The notes beneath the pieces were generated by a model. It was not told the DNA's origin and did no database searches. It saw only the letters and a list, made by a program, of their open reading frames with translations. A DNA stretch of 8,333 nucleotides from NCBI GenBank assembly GCA_022451445.1, contig JAKUSY010000118.1, positions 1-8,333 of the forward strand, given 5' to 3'. Positions 1-6,441 of the stretch are shown piece by piece; the stretch's first letter is position 1; the number at the start of each line of letters is the position of its first letter. The stretch comes from Planctomycetota bacterium. Its GTDB lineage: Bacteria; Planctomycetota; UBA8108. A program made the position numbers and the translations under genes.

Positions 1-962
1 TGGTTCGTCTTGAACGTCTGAAACGCTATTATGGCAGTCATCTTGCCTTCGAGGCCGATGAGGTGGTACTCGAGCCCGGGGTGATCGGGCTGCTGGGCCC
101 CAACGGGGCCGGCAAGTCGACCCTGCTGAACAAGCTCATGGGGCTCCTGGCTCCATCTTCGGGCCGGGCCTGGATGCTGGGCTTCGATACGGCGAAGGAA
201 TCCCGCCGGGCGAGGTCCCGGGTGGGTTATATGCCCGAGAATGACAGCTTCGTTGCCGGATTGTCGGTATTGCAGTTCGTTTCGCTTGCAGGTGAGCTCC
301 ATGGCCAGAAGCCCGTTGCCGCCTGCCGCCGCGCCCACGAGGTGCTCTCGCTGCTGGGCCTCGAGGAGGCGCGCTATCGTCTCATCGAGGAGCAGCCGAC
401 CGGTATCCGCCAGCGCGCCAAGCTCGCCCAGGCGCTCATCAACAATCCGGACCTGGTCATCCTCGATGAGCCGACCAATGGCCTCGATCCGGCCGGGCGC
501 TCGGCGATGCTGGAGCTCATCTCGCGTCTTCACAGGGAGCAGGGGAAATCGATCCTGCTCTCGAGCCACCTGCTTGGCGATGTCGAGCGGGTCTGCGATT
601 CGGTCGTCATCCTCGACAAGGGGAAGGTCCTGGCGCACGGAGAGGTGGCGGCGCTCGCCTCTTCGCGCGCCAACAGCTACCGGCTCCAGGTCTCCGGCTC
701 CGCGGAGGTCTGCGGACGGCTCCTCAGAGAGCGCGGGGTTCGCCTTGAGGCCCTGCCTTCGAAGGCAGGGGCGGCGACGCGGGACTTCATTGCCATCCTT
801 CCGGAGGGGGCCGGCACGAAGCTGCTCTTTGAGGCCTTTGCCGCGGGGGGAGAGGGTGAGCCCGCCTGCCTGCTCTCGGGGCTCTGGCCCCACGAGGAAA
901 ACCTGGAAACGGTCTTTGAGCGCATCGTCGCCGGTGAAGCCGGGGGGAGCCCCAATGACTGA
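1..962 (+). CDS. ABC-2 transporter ATP-binding protein (first ATPase of the operon), 5' edge cut
   Basis: Cytoplasmic nucleotide-binding subunit of an ABC-2 type exporter (CcmA/COG1131-like); it would hydrolyse ATP to drive the permeases encoded next to it. The frame is open from base 3 and reads VRLERLKRYYG, the usual beginning of this family, so bases 1-2 (tg) are probably the end of an ATG or GTG start; an internal GTG at 63 would delete the first beta strand. Counting that Met as 1 (320 aa): Walker A GPNGAGKST 33-41, Glu80 in YMPEN at the Q-loop position, Walker B LVILDEP with Glu157, D-loop NGLD, and switch His190 in SSH. The signature is odd: QPTGIRQR at 132-139 puts Pro where LSGGQ or YSKGM proteins have Ser. 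A C-terminal domain of about 110 residues follows. The 3' end overlaps the permease start by 8 nt. Family assignment is firm; substrate unknown. Confidence 0.95.
   Translation, partial: VRLERLKRYYGSHLAFEADEVVLEPGVIGLLGPNGAGKSTLLNKLMGLLAPSSGRAWMLGFDTAKESRRARSRVGYMPENDSFVAGLSVLQFVSLAGELHGQKPVAACRRAHEVLSLLGLEEARYRLIEEQPTGIRQRAKLAQALINNPDLVILDEPTNGLDPAGRSAMLELISRLHREQGKSILLSSHLLGDVERVCDSVVILDKGKVLAHGEVAALASSRANSYRLQVSGSAEVCGRLLRERGVRLEALPSKAGAATRDFIAILPEGAGTKLLFEAFAAGGEGEPACLLSGLWPHEENLETVFERIVAGEAGGSPND
942..949 (+). promoter_or_regulatory. Ribosome binding site for the first permease
   Basis: GGGGGGAG lies 5 nt before the ATG at 955. It supports that start over the next in-frame Met at codon 40 (1072), even though the longer form adds a soluble acidic N-terminus. 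It sits inside the end of the upstream ATPase gene, consistent with translational coupling. Confidence 0.6.
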
Positions 963-1908
963 AGAGTCCCTGGAAATCAACGAGGCCGACCTGCTCTCGC
1001 CTTCGCCGGAAGCTACGGTTGTCGACCGCTGGACGCTCAGCTCTGCGCCCGAGGAGTCGCGCGCGGCCGCGATGGCCTGGTGGCCGGTAGCCCGCATCGG
1101 CCTGAAGCTCGTTATCAAGCGCTGGATCTTCTGGGTTTTTATAGCCCTTGGCCTCATCAACTTCCTGTTCTTCAGCGCCATGATTTATTTTCTCGCAGGG
1201 CTCGCCGCCCAGCTGAAGGGACAGCGCTTCGGGGAGGGACCGCTGGAGTTCGCCAGGAACTTCATCTTTACCGGCACGGGTGAATCTTTCAGGGACTTTA
1301 TCACGAGCCAGAATACCGTCGTCATGCTGCTGCTGGCCATCAGCGGAGCGGTGCTGGTTGGAAACGATTTTCGTTTCAGATCGCTCACCTTCTACCTCTC
1401 CAAGCCGCTGGAGCGCTGGCAGTATTTCCTCGGCAAGCTGGTGGCCACCTCCCTGCTGGTCAGCATGCTGACCCTGCTGCCCTGCCTCGCGCTCTTTATC
1501 GAGTACGGTCTGTTCGGCGATACCTTTGATTATTTTTTCGAGTCCAGGCGTATTCTCTTCGGGATCCTGGCCTACGGACTGCTCGTCAGCGTCGGCATGT
1601 CGATCCTGCTGCTGGGGGTGGCCGCGCTTCTGCAGAGAACGATCTCGATCGTCATGGTCTGGGGGTTGATCTTCATCTTCCTGCCGATCGTCACCGAGGT
1701 CATTCACGAGGCCGCCGGGGGCTCTGATTACTGGAAGCTGCTCGATTTCTGGTCCCTGCTGCAATGGTGTTCCAATGCTTTCTTCGGTATCGAGTCCGGG
1801 CTCTACAGCGGACAGCCCTGGTGTCCCATCGCCGCCCTGGCGGCCTGGCTTGGCGCGGCTCTCTGGGCCTTCTGGAGCAAGACCCGCGCGGTGGAGGTGG
1901 TCTCATGA
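955..1908 (+). CDS. ABC-2 type transporter permease (first permease)
   Basis: Integral inner-membrane subunit of the exporter, 317 aa. Hydrophobic segments lie at about residues 57-83, 121-138, 160-185, 200-225, 230-251 and 288-307, giving six helices, as is usual for ABC-2 (NosY/COG1277-like) permeases. Between helices 2 and 3, GNDFRFRSLTFYLSKPLERW followed by GK matches the family pattern of an acidic start, T/S-L, a K/R-P-x-x-R turn and GK, thought to contact the ATPase. The first roughly 40 residues are soluble and acidic (EESLEINEADLL and onwards), an extension its partner permease lacks. The open frame continues upstream of 955 to 241, but that part is low-complexity Ser/Arg-rich shadow of the ATPase gene. 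The stop TGA overlaps the next ATG as ATGA. Permease assignment is strong; which ATPase it pairs with is inferred only from gene order. Confidence 0.92.
   Translation: MTEESLEINEADLLSPSPEATVVDRWTLSSAPEESRAAAMAWWPVARIGLKLVIKRWIFWVFIALGLINFLFFSAMIYFLAGLAAQLKGQRFGEGPLEFARNFIFTGTGESFRDFITSQNTVVMLLLAISGAVLVGNDFRFRSLTFYLSKPLERWQYFLGKLVATSLLVSMLTLLPCLALFIEYGLFGDTFDYFFESRRILFGILAYGLLVSVGMSILLLGVAALLQRTISIVMVWGLIFIFLPIVTEVIHEAAGGSDYWKLLDFWSLLQWCSNAFFGIESGLYSGQPWCPIAALAAWLGAALWAFWSKTRAVEVVS
1893..1900 (+). promoter_or_regulatory. Ribosome binding site for the second ATPase
   Basis: GGAGGTGG lies 4 nt before the ATG at 1905. It fixes the start there, although the same frame stays open back to 1764; the upstream part lies inside the permease gene and shows no ABC homology. 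Confidence 0.65.
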
Positions 1909-2858
1909 ACCCGGTCTCGATTCGTGACCTGGCCAAGTGGTACGGTGAGATCGCCGGCCTCAATAAGGTGAACCTCGAGCTGCAGCCGGGGATCATCGGT
2001 CTCGTCGGCCCCAACGGCGCCGGCAAGTCGACCCTCATGAAGATCCTGACCGGCCAGCTGAAGCCCTCCTACGGCGAGGCGCTCATCTTCGGCAAGGACG
2101 TCTGGAAGACCGCTGCGGTTCGCCGCAGGCTGGGCTACTCGCCCGAGGGGGATTCGTTTTACGAGGATATGAGTGTGCTCGCCTTTGTCAGGGCCATGGG
2201 GCGCCTGTGCGGCCTCGGAGGCTCAGCCGATGCCTTTGCGCGCGAGGCGCTCGGCAAGACAGGGGCGCTCGAGTACGCCGGCAAGCGTCTGAAGGCCTGC
2301 TCCAAGGGAATGCGCCAGCGCGCCAAGCTGGCCCAGGCCCTGGTTCACAAGCCGGACATCCTGGTGCTCGATGAGCCGCTCAACGGGATCGATGCCACCG
2401 GCCGGCGCGAGATGCTGCGGCTCTTTGAAGAGCTCGCCGCCGCCGGCGCCACGGTCATCGTCTCGAGCCACATCCTCGAGGAGATCGAGGCGGTGACCAG
2501 CCGCATCGTATTTCTCGCGCAGGGCAAGGTCATCGCCTCGGGAGCCCTGGCCGAGGTCCGTGGTCTTCTCAAGGACCACCCGCTGAAGCTGCTTGTCACC
2601 GCCAGCGAACCGAGAAAGCTCGGGGCTCGGCTGCTGGAGTCCGGCCTGGTCACGGGTATCGTTTTCCAGCGCCGCGGCGGAGAGCTTGCGGAAGACGATC
2701 TCGTTCTCAGCGTACCCCAGGTCGAGAGCTTCTACCGCGCGCTGCCCGGCCTGGTCCGGGAGCTCGGAATCGGCATCGATCGCCTGGTTCCGCTCGATGC
2801 TTCGGTCGAGGCCGTCTTCGGCTACCTGGTCGGCGAAGAGATGGGAGGCGGTCCGTGA
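1905..2858 (+). CDS. ABC-2 transporter ATP-binding protein (second ATPase)
   Basis: Second cytoplasmic nucleotide-binding subunit, 317 aa, a paralogue of the first ATPase with the same layout. It starts MNPVSIRDLAKWYG, the expected A-loop region with an aromatic before the first strand. Walker A GPNGAGKST is at 35-43, Q-loop position SPEGDSF at 79-85 (Glu81), signature CSKGMRQR at 132-139, Walker B ILVLDEP with Glu157, D-loop NGID, and switch His189 in SSH. Unlike the first ATPase, its signature keeps the Ser of the YSKGM type. DEPLNGID has Leu where most relatives have Thr. Residues from about 225 to the end form a C-terminal accessory domain. The start is the ATGA overlap with the preceding permease and the stop is a GTGA overlap with the next gene, so the four genes are almost certainly one transcript. 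Substrate unknown; homodimer or heterodimer with the first ATPase are both possible. Confidence 0.95.
   Translation: MNPVSIRDLAKWYGEIAGLNKVNLELQPGIIGLVGPNGAGKSTLMKILTGQLKPSYGEALIFGKDVWKTAAVRRRLGYSPEGDSFYEDMSVLAFVRAMGRLCGLGGSADAFAREALGKTGALEYAGKRLKACSKGMRQRAKLAQALVHKPDILVLDEPLNGIDATGRREMLRLFEELAAAGATVIVSSHILEEIEAVTSRIVFLAQGKVIASGALAEVRGLLKDHPLKLLVTASEPRKLGARLLESGLVTGIVFQRRGGELAEDDLVLSVPQVESFYRALPGLVRELGIGIDRLVPLDASVEAVFGYLVGEEMGGGP
2843..2848 (+). promoter_or_regulatory. Ribosome binding site for the second permease
   Basis: GGGAGG is spaced 6 nt from the GTG start at 2855. It supports use of the non-ATG start that overlaps the TGA stop of the preceding ATPase. Confidence 0.65.
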
Positions 2859-3619
2859 ATTCCTGGCTCTATCTCTTCTATTTCAGCTTCCGGCGCCAGC
2901 TGCGCCCCCGGCGTCTCGTCGTGGCCTTCATCCTGTTCGCGGTCATCGCCCTCCTGGTGGTCTTCAGGGGGTTTTTCGAGCCATGGGAGGTCAAGAGCTT
3001 CAGTCGCTGGATCATCGCCCTGCCGTTCTGCCGGTTCTTCCTGCCGATTATTACCCTGACCCTGGGGACCGCCATCATCGGGGATGATCGCGAGGACAAG
3101 ACCCTGGTCTATCTCTCGATCCGGCCGATTTCGCGCTCGAGCATGTACCTTGCGAAGCTGCTCGGCAGCCTCCCGCTGGCGCTGGGGATCTCACTCGGGG
3201 CGGTCTGCGGACTCTGCGCCGTCACCGCGTTCTTCGGCGGTCCACCGCTGCCGCTGTCGGAGCTGGCCTGGATGTTCCTGCCCACGATCACTTGCGCCAC
3301 CCTCGCCTACCTGGCCTTCTTCGGCTGGCTGGGCGCGGTTTTCCGCCACGCGACGCTGATCGGTATCGCCCATGTTTTCCTGGTGGAGTTCTTCATGGGC
3401 CAGGTGCCGGGTGTCCTCAAGCGGATCTCGATCAGCTTCTACGTCCGCTGCATGCTCTACGATGCCGGGGGAGAGCACGGTATCGGGCCGAGGAACCAGG
3501 CGTTCTTCCAGCCGGTCGGGGGTGACGAGGCGGCCATCACGCTCATCTCGGTGGCGGTCGGCTTCCTGCTCCTGGGGATGTACTGGTTCTCCAGGCGCGA
3601 ATACCGCGACCTGACCTGA
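2855..3619 (+). CDS. ABC-2 type transporter permease (second permease)
   Basis: Inner-membrane subunit, 254 aa, starting at a GTG in a GTGA overlap. A short basic N-terminus (FRRQLRPRR, 12-20) precedes about six hydrophobic segments at residues 21-37, 56-76, 102-126, 137-160, 166-185 and 225-244. The loop after helix 2 reads GDDREDKTLVYLSIRPISRS then K101, a textbook ABC-2 permease motif (acidic run, T-L, RPISR, K), closer to consensus than the equivalent loop in the first permease. The protein ends in a basic cytoplasmic tail (FSRREYRDL). It is shorter than the first permease mainly because it lacks the acidic N-terminal extension. It closes the operon; only 17 nt separate its stop from the stop of the convergent gene, and I see no clear hairpin plus T-run between them. 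Class is secure, substrate unknown. Confidence 0.92.
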   Translation: MNSWLYLFYFSFRRQLRPRRLVVAFILFAVIALLVVFRGFFEPWEVKSFSRWIIALPFCRFFLPIITLTLGTAIIGDDREDKTLVYLSIRPISRSSMYLAKLLGSLPLALGISLGAVCGLCAVTAFFGGPPLPLSELAWMFLPTITCATLAYLAFFGWLGAVFRHATLIGIAHVFLVEFFMGQVPGVLKRISISFYVRCMLYDAGGEHGIGPRNQAFFQPVGGDEAAITLISVAVGFLLLGMYWFSRREYRDLT

Positions 3620-3636
3620 TCGGCGCCTCCCGGCTC

Positions 3637-6255
3637 TTATTCCCCGAAGGATTCGCAGCCGAGCTCGTCGCTGTCGAGGTCGGGCAGCGCCTCGTAGAGC
3701 GGAGGCGGAGGGGCCTCGCCCTGCATGAAGACGAAGTTCAGCAATCCGACGCCATCCTCCAGGTCGATGCGGCCGCTGTCGTCGACATCGGCGGCCTCGA
3801 GGCAGGGCAGCTCGGCGCCGGTGAAGGCGTGCAGCAGGATCTTGACGGCATCGCTCACGTTCCAGCTCGCGTTGTTGTCCACGTCTCCGCGGATGAAGGC
3901 CTGCCCGGGCGCCGAGAACTCCAGCTCGGCCGAGAGGGAGAGATCGCTGGAGCCGAGGTCGGTGTTGTGCACCTCGATGGCCAGCACGTTGAGGCCGTTG
4001 CGCAGGCTGCCGCGGAACTCGGTGAGGTCGATGACCTCATCGAAGACACCCTCGCCCCCGGTGATCTCATGCGTGGCGCTTGCCAGCTCATCGAAGGCAG
4101 GCGGAACGCCCTCTATATTGGCGCGGGCAACCTCGGTGCCGTTGATGTAGGCGACGAAGCTGTCATCGAAGCGGATGCTGAGCCTGAGGAAGTTCATGTT
4201 TTCACCGCCGCCGCTGAGCGGCCATTCGTGGCGGGCGTAGACCGCCGCCGCCTGGTTCTGCATCTCGAGGACGGAGGTCGCGTCGTCATCGTCGCCGTAG
4301 CCGATGCCGGTCGGGCCGCTCTGCCAGCCGTTGTCCCGCGGGCGGAACTCCGGCAGGTTCCAGTCTCCCGGTATCGCCTCGGTGGCGATGATGTAGTCCC
4401 AGGAATCACCCTCCTCGATCGGCTTGAAGATGCTGCGGGGGTCCGGGGCGTAGGTATAGGCGGCCTCCAGGAGGCCGCTGCCGGCCGGGGTTTCCACCAG
4501 GATGTCGACCACCTGGAAATCTTCCGCCGCCGGCACCTCGGCGGTGATCTCCCAATTGCTGACGACGTTGACCTTGGGCGAGGGCGTCGCCAGGAAAGGG
4601 GACAACCGATCCACGAAGCTGACGGTTACCTCTCCTTCGAGCGGGAAGCCGTCGCCGAAGAGCTGGACCATGTCTCCCCCGGCGAGGGGGCCCACGGCGG
4701 GCTGCACCGAGGTCAGCATGAAGGCGGGGAAGTCGTCGATGGTGATCCAGTCGGGGTCGTTTCCATCGGCCCCGGGGCCCGAGCCGAAGATGAGATCGGC
4801 TCCCCGGTCCCCGGAGTCGGCGCTTCTGCCGCCGGCGCCCTCATTCATTTCCCAGCTCGCTCCGATGTAGGGATCCTCTCCGGGGGGCATGAACAGCTCG
4901 CGCTGGATCTCGTCTTCAAAGCGCTCGAAGCCCCAGACGGCGGCCGAACGCACAGCGCCGGTCAGGGCGGCGCCGTCAAAGAAGCCACCGCCGGGCTGGA
5001 ACCTGGAGCCTATGCGGATGCGGTCGCTCCCGGAGAGATTCATCGCCAGGTTGTCGCTGGCGATCTGCCGGCCATCGAGATAGATCGCCCTGCCTCGCTC
5101 AGAGAAGGTGCAGCAGATATTGTGCCATTCTCCTTCGGCCAGGTCGGCCGTAGCCACCAGCTCCGCGAAGTCTCCATCGGCTGCGGTCCTGGCCCTGATG
5201 TTGGCTGGTCTCACCTCGAGGATGAAGGCGTCGGAGCCGTCCGCGGCCTCGATCGCGAAAAGGGTGCTGTAGATGAAATTAGCGAATTGGCCCTGCGCCG
5301 GTTCGCGGCGGAACCACGCCTCCAGGGTTCCCTCGTTGAGGGTTCCGCTGAAGCCCTCGGCGGTGGCGTAGGGTCCGCCGGTGAAGTCGAGGCCCATCAC
5401 CCCTCCATCGGGGTCGGTATAGGTGTAGCCTCCGGGTATCAGGACAGAGGCGTTGGCTGTATCGATAATGATGTCGACGGCGCCGGATATTTTCGCGGCG
5501 GGCACCTCGGCTTCTATGTAGTCATCCCCGATGGTGACGGCGGGAGATTCCCGGTCACCGAAAATGACATCCGGGTTGAGGCCGGGAAAGATGCCCAGGG
5601 CGTAGATCCTCATCGTATTGCCGCCCCCGAGCGGGCCGAAGGAGGGGTCGATGGAGGTGATCAGCAGCTGGGAGGCGATCAGCTCGGCTGAGAAGGAGAG
5701 ATCGCTGGAGCCGAGAGTGATGTTGTGGACCTCGGCGGCGAGCACGTGCCGCCCGGTGTCGAGCTCGGTCTGCTCGAGCAGGAACTCCTCATCGAAACCG
5801 TCCGGCCCGGTGATCTCATGCTCGACGGTCGCGTTGGCGTCAAACAGCGGCGGGGCTCCCTCGATGCCCCGCCGGGCGACCTCCTCGCCGTCGATGTAGG
5901 CTACGAAGGAATCATCATAGCGTACCCGCAGCTGCAGCCAGGCTTCGGCCAGCTCCGCGGGTACGTCGAATTCCAGGCGCATGTACACCGCGATGTAATT
6001 ATCGGACATGTCATCGAGGACGGTGGCATCATCGTCATCGCCGTAGCCGATGCCGCCGGGGCCGCTTTCCCAGCCGGCGACCTCAGCGTCGAAGTCGATC
6101 TCCGCCCAGTCCGCCGGTGGAGCTGACACGGCCCTGAAGTAACGCCAGGTGTCTCCCTCCTGCAGGAGTGGAGTCTGCGCCTCGAGCGCGGTGGCCGAGG
6201 TCAGGAGAAATGCGCACACCGGCAGAAAATAGACGAAAAGCTTCGTATTGGACAT
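3637..6255 (-). CDS. Secreted multidomain protein: duplicated module, two IPT/TIG, LamG-like, dockerin-like C-terminus
   Basis: Exported protein of 872 aa without a recognisable catalytic domain. Residues 1-26 form a signal peptide (short basic start, hydrophobic 6-20, likely cleavage after ATA23 or LEA26). Domains in order: module A (about 32-194), with GIGYGDDDDAT, RYDDSFVAY, GEEVAR and HN..LGSSDLS; IPT/TIG Ig-like domain (197-281, SIDPSFGPLGGG); LamG/concanavalin-like domain (286-505, including EGEWHNICCTF, YLDGRQIAS and a WEMNEGAGG-type strand); second IPT/TIG (512-603, SVQPAVGPLAGG); module A' (608-781), repeating the same motifs; and paired dockerin-like calcium loops (791-802 and 823-834). 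Module and IPT types suggest binding or adhesion to glycans or surfaces. The start ATG has GGGAGG 5 nt upstream. The stop converges with the ABC operon. Domain assignments come from motif reading; the exact function is unknown. Confidence 0.9.
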   Translation of the reverse strand: MSNTKLFVYFLPVCAFLLTSATALEAQTPLLQEGDTWRYFRAVSAPPADWAEIDFDAEVAGWESGPGGIGYGDDDDATVLDDMSDNYIAVYMRLEFDVPAELAEAWLQLRVRYDDSFVAYIDGEEVARRGIEGAPPLFDANATVEHEITGPDGFDEEFLLEQTELDTGRHVLAAEVHNITLGSSDLSFSAELIASQLLITSIDPSFGPLGGGNTMRIYALGIFPGLNPDVIFGDRESPAVTIGDDYIEAEVPAAKISGAVDIIIDTANASVLIPGGYTYTDPDGGVMGLDFTGGPYATAEGFSGTLNEGTLEAWFRREPAQGQFANFIYSTLFAIEAADGSDAFILEVRPANIRARTAADGDFAELVATADLAEGEWHNICCTFSERGRAIYLDGRQIASDNLAMNLSGSDRIRIGSRFQPGGGFFDGAALTGAVRSAAVWGFERFEDEIQRELFMPPGEDPYIGASWEMNEGAGGRSADSGDRGADLIFGSGPGADGNDPDWITIDDFPAFMLTSVQPAVGPLAGGDMVQLFGDGFPLEGEVTVSFVDRLSPFLATPSPKVNVVSNWEITAEVPAAEDFQVVDILVETPAGSGLLEAAYTYAPDPRSIFKPIEEGDSWDYIIATEAIPGDWNLPEFRPRDNGWQSGPTGIGYGDDDDATSVLEMQNQAAAVYARHEWPLSGGGENMNFLRLSIRFDDSFVAYINGTEVARANIEGVPPAFDELASATHEITGGEGVFDEVIDLTEFRGSLRNGLNVLAIEVHNTDLGSSDLSLSAELEFSAPGQAFIRGDVDNNASWNVSDAVKILLHAFTGAELPCLEAADVDDSGRIDLEDGVGLLNFVFMQGEAPPPPLYEALPDLDSDELGCESFGE
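3715..3897 (-). other. Dockerin-like calcium-loop pair in the 872-residue protein
   Basis: Two 12-residue EF-hand-type loops each precede a hydrophobic helix: DVDNNASWNVSD (791-802, then AVKILLHAF) and DVDDSGRIDLED (823-834, then GVGLLNFVF). Acidic or amide residues occupy loop positions 1, 3, 5, 9 and 12. The first loop has Ala in place of the usual Gly at position 6. In cellulosomal bacteria dockerins bind cohesins; here no cohesin is visible, so a structural or surface-sorting role is equally likely. Confidence 0.75.
3913..4434 (-). repeat. Second copy (A') of the duplicated module
   Basis: Encodes residues 608-781 of the 872-residue protein. It aligns with the first copy through GDSWDYI, GWQSGPTGIGYGDDDDAT, FDDSFVAYINGTEVAR, HEITG and EVHNTDLGSSDLSLSAELE. 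The copies also share DNA runs: the 21 bases at 3937-3957 are identical to 5695-5715. The motif order suggests a beta-sandwich domain of roughly 170 residues. Confidence 0.85.
5674..6162 (-). repeat. First copy (A) of the duplicated module
   Basis: Encodes residues 32-194, directly after the signal peptide. Shared landmarks with the other copy are EGDTWRYF, GWESGPGGIGYGDDDDAT, YDDSFVAYIDGEEVAR, EHEITG and EVHNITLGSSDLSFSAEL. The conserved acidic run and paired aspartates could bind calcium; that is inference. Confidence 0.85.
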
Positions 6256-6260
6256 GGAGC

Positions 6261-6266
6261 CCTCCC
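6261..6266 (-). promoter_or_regulatory. Ribosome binding site for the 872-residue protein
   Basis: On the minus strand GGGAGG is followed by 5 nt and the ATG at 6255. It supports the start that gives a complete signal peptide. Confidence 0.65.
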
Positions 6267-6317
6267 GTGATCCTCGCAGAGGAGTGAGATCATCCGTAAT
6301 TATTCGAATTCCGACCC

Positions 6318-6359
6318 CTCGCCGCCCGCATTAGATTAGATTCGATCAGCGGCGGCGAG
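6318..6359. repeat. Perfect 9-bp inverted repeat between the methyltransferase and the 872-residue gene
   Basis: CTCGCCGCC at 6318-6326 pairs exactly with GGCGGCGAG at 6351-6359 around a 24-nt AT-rich centre containing the tandem TTAGATTAGATT. In minus-strand RNA it would form a strong GC stem. No T-run follows it, so it looks less like an intrinsic terminator than a leader hairpin or protein-binding site. It lies 63 to 104 nt upstream of the ATG of the 872-residue protein. Confidence 0.5.
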
Positions 6360-6370
6360 ACACGCTACCT

Positions 6371-6397
6371 ATTGTAAGGATGACAATTCCCGACAAT
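6371..6397 (-). promoter_or_regulatory. Possible promoter or regulator site (TACAAT and ATTGTC direct repeat)
   Basis: Read on the minus strand, ATTGTC occurs twice exactly 10 nt apart (6392-6397 and 6382-6387), followed by TACAAT at 6371-6376, which matches five of six bases of a sigma70 -10 box. No convincing -35 box lies at the normal distance. If used, transcription would start near 6364 and give a leader of about 110 nt containing the inverted repeat. This is a weak candidate. Confidence 0.25.
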
Positions 6398-6441
6398 CCA
6401 GTGCCGTGGGAAATAATTTTCGCGCTGTCCGGCGGCGGGTC

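Noticed and set aside
241..954. Upstream extension of the first permease frame
   Set aside because: It is Ser/Arg-rich out-of-frame reading of the ATPase gene; the ribosome binding site and overlap geometry place the start at 955.
787..1764. 325-codon open frame on the minus strand across the first permease
   Set aside because: It is Gln/Asp/Arg-rich with no recognisable motif and lies opposite a convincing membrane protein and ATPase end.
1764..1904. Upstream extension of the second ATPase frame
   Set aside because: It lies inside the permease coding region and has no ABC-like residues; the ATG at 1905 has a good ribosome binding site and gives the standard N-terminus.
3829..5691. 620-codon open frame on the plus strand, antisense to the 872-residue gene
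   Set aside because: The translation is low-complexity (Gly, Val, Asp, Glu, His rich) without any domain, and the opposite strand has a signal peptide, ribosome binding site and clear domains. It is a by-product of GC-rich codon bias.
6202..6255. Lipoprotein signal in the 872-residue protein (Cys14 in LPVCAF)
   Set aside because: LPVC lacks the small residue expected before the lipobox Cys, and the hydrophobic core continues past it to an ordinary signal peptidase I site.
6385..6411. TTCCC ... GGGAA inverted repeat as a terminator for the methyltransferase
   Set aside because: The arms are only 5 bp with a 15-nt loop and no T-run follows, so it is not supported above chance.
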